Below, one piece after another: positions 62,828-64,000 of a DNA stretch of 64,000 nt. The first letter of the stretch is position 1; each line of letters opens with the position of its first letter. The stretch is taken from contig QCWI01000004.1 in the NCBI GenBank assembly GCA_003149635.1, forward strand, positions 168,500 through 232,499, in the 5' to 3' direction. The notes under the pieces are model-generated. The model ran no database searches. It was given only the letters and a program-made list of their open reading frames with translations, and was not told the DNA's origin. The translations under genes were made by a program, and so were the position numbers. Source of the DNA: Fluviicola sp. XM-24bin1 (GTDB lineage Bacteria; Bacteroidota; Bacteroidia; Flavobacteriales_D; Crocinitomicaceae).

Positions 62828-64000
62828 TTACTTATTGTGCTCCATCACGTACTCCAACACTTTGCGCATCAAATGATCGCGATCTTTCCCACGAACGTTG
62901 TGCGGGTGCATTGGATAAGGGAAGAAATCCATTTGAATTTCCGCTTTGATAAAGGTCTGAACCAAAGAAAGACTGTGCTGCATTACCACCACATCATCCA
63001 CTGTACCGTGAATCAATAGCAAATCGCCTTCCAGGTTCTCCGCATGCGTAAACAATGATGCTTGCTCGTAACCTTCGGGGTTTTGCTCCGGTTGATCCAT
63101 GTAACGTTCGCCGTACATTACTTCGTAATATTTCCAATCTGTCACCGGGCCTCCGGCTACACCCACATTGAAAGTTCCCGGCTGGCGCAACATTAACGAT
63201 GTCGTCATGAAACCACCAAAAGACCAACCATGCACCGCCAAACGATTGGCATCAACATATGGCAGTGACTTCAGATATTCCACTCCTGTCATTTGATCTT
63301 CAATCTCCACAGTTCCCAATTGACGGTGAATTTGCGATTCAAAGGCTTTACCACGATTTGCAGAACCGCGATTGTCAACTGTGAAGATGATGTATCCTTG
63401 CTCTGCCATCCACAACATCCAACCAGAAGCTCCTGCACCCCAAGAATCGGTAATCATTTGGGCATGTGGCCCACCATAAACGTACACCAAAACTGGATAC
63501 TTTTTACTTGGATCAAAATCGCTTGGTTTGATCATACGGGTGTACAATTTCGATCCATCCTTACCTTCAATAGTGCTAATTTCAATGGTTCCGACTTTGT
63601 ATACCTCCAATTTGTTATCGGCTTCCAATTTCTTGGTAACGATTTTACCCCGTCCGTCTAAAATCCAGTGGTTATTTGCGTACCCCAAAGAATGACTTGA
63701 GAAGTTATCGTGGAAGTATTTTCCATTTGGCGCAACATCCACGCTATGCATTCCTTTCGCACGTGTGATGATTTTCACTTTTCCTTTCAAATCCACTGAA
63801 TACACATGCGATTCAATCGCTTTCTCTCCAGTAGTTTGATAGTAAATACGGCCCGCAACGTAATCAATGATGTTGTTTACCACAAAATCATGATCCGTTA
63901 ACTTTTTAATCAAAGTCCCTTCAAAATCGTAGTAGTACAAGTTGTTAAATCCGTCTTTTTCGGAAATCCAAACGAAGTTGTACGAATCGTCTTCTGGGAA
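62828..64000 (-). CDS. S9-family dipeptidyl-peptidase IV-like protein, 5'-truncated at window edge
   Basis: 391 codons are visible; the frame is open to the right edge, so the N-terminal beta-propeller is mostly missing. The visible part begins in the last propeller blade ('DSYNFVWISEKDGFNNLYYY'). The alpha/beta-hydrolase domain is complete with 'YPVLVYVYGGPHAQMI', the nucleophile 'VHGWSFGGFMTT' (GWSFGG), the acid 'LLIHGTVDDVVV' and the base His in 'YPMHPHNVRGKDRDHL'. The enzyme should remove N-terminal dipeptides, typically after Pro or Ala, in the periplasm. Copy B of the repeat follows its stop. Confidence 0.93.
   Translation of the reverse strand, partial: FPEDDSYNFVWISEKDGFNNLYYYDFEGTLIKKLTDHDFVVNNIIDYVAGRIYYQTTGEKAIESHVYSVDLKGKVKIITRAKGMHSVDVAPNGKYFHDNFSSHSLGYANNHWILDGRGKIVTKKLEADNKLEVYKVGTIEISTIEGKDGSKLYTRMIKPSDFDPSKKYPVLVYVYGGPHAQMITDSWGAGASGWMLWMAEQGYIIFTVDNRGSANRGKAFESQIHRQLGTVEIEDQMTGVEYLKSLPYVDANRLAVHGWSFGGFMTTSLMLRQPGTFNVGVAGGPVTDWKYYEVMYGERYMDQPEQNPEGYEQASLFTHAENLEGDLLLIHGTVDDVVVMQHSLSLVQTFIKAEIQMDFFPYPMHPHNVRGKDRDHLMRKVLEYVMEHNK

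Overview
The window looks like a chromosomal segment of a Bacteroidota bacterium, most likely Flavobacteriales outside the core Flavobacteriaceae. Evidence: a SusC/RagA-type TonB receptor, a PorV-like/PorU-like type IX secretion pair, a T9SS-type C-terminal tail, DUF4783 beside nadC and rlmH, monomeric NADP isocitrate dehydrogenase, a fused alpha/beta E1 dehydrogenase, and many upstream regions with the Bacteroidota -7 box TAnnTTTG. No rRNA, tRNA, CRISPR array, transposase or phage gene was seen. Both ends cut genes.

Layout. 1-5.8 kb (minus): TonB receptor followed by a large secreted protein cut by the left edge. 6.0-9.6 kb: phosphopantetheinyl transferase, a GGGPS-family prenyltransferase and a small membrane protein (+), convergent with DUF4783-nadC (-), then rlmH (+). 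9.7-27.5 kb (+): an 18-kb surface-polysaccharide locus with a Wzy-like polymerase, a LegB/aminotransferase/ATP-grasp/GNAT/PtmE-like aminosugar set, glycosyltransferases, a glucuronyl C5-epimerase-like protein, two methyltransferases, a Wzx flippase and an AsnB-type amidotransferase. Between asnB and the next glycosyltransferase sits a small cassette: a four-helix-bundle (23S rRNA intervening-sequence-type) gene with an internal amber stop, its own promoter, and 26-bp inverted repeats. The glycosyltransferase next to it has lost its expected ATG. rdgB closes the run.

28.3-34.3 kb: icd, a small secreted protein, a DUF4403 lipoprotein, a truncated haemoglobin and an OmpA-family protein. 34.4-37.5 kb (minus): frr-pyrH, an alpha/beta-hydrolase lipoprotein and a small lipoprotein. 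37.7 kb: a lipocalin-like lipoprotein. 38.5-41.3 kb (minus): rplM-rpsI-rpsB-tsf with a clear promoter and terminator. 41.4-46.9 kb (minus): a small T9SS-tail protein, a GT-C-like membrane protein, an enoyl-CoA hydratase-like protein, an RRM protein, a coiled-coil membrane protein, purS and pssA. 47-53.3 kb (+): the PorV-like/PorU-like pair. 53.4-55.6 kb (minus): a SpoIIE-type phosphatase and LpxD. 55.7-59.6 kb (+): two tandem paralogues of an unknown secreted/membrane family, a DoxX-like protein and an asparagine-synthase homologue lacking the N-terminal cysteine. 59.6-64 kb: fused E1 dehydrogenase, small proteins and a DPP-IV-type peptidase cut by the right edge.

How it fits together. The central locus can plausibly make a 4-amino-4,6-dideoxyhexose from a nucleotide-activated glucosamine, acylate it (possibly with an amino acid through the ATP-grasp enzyme), assemble it with a uronic-acid-containing repeat, and flip and polymerise the unit. 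No initiating transferase, export genes, NeuB/NeuC or CMP-sugar synthetase are in the window, so the pathway is either completed elsewhere or ends at a nucleotide-linked diaminosugar. Several intergenic repeats recur, including an ~84-nt element in two copies and a palindrome family used as terminators. Function calls rest on motif reading and family memory, not on searches.
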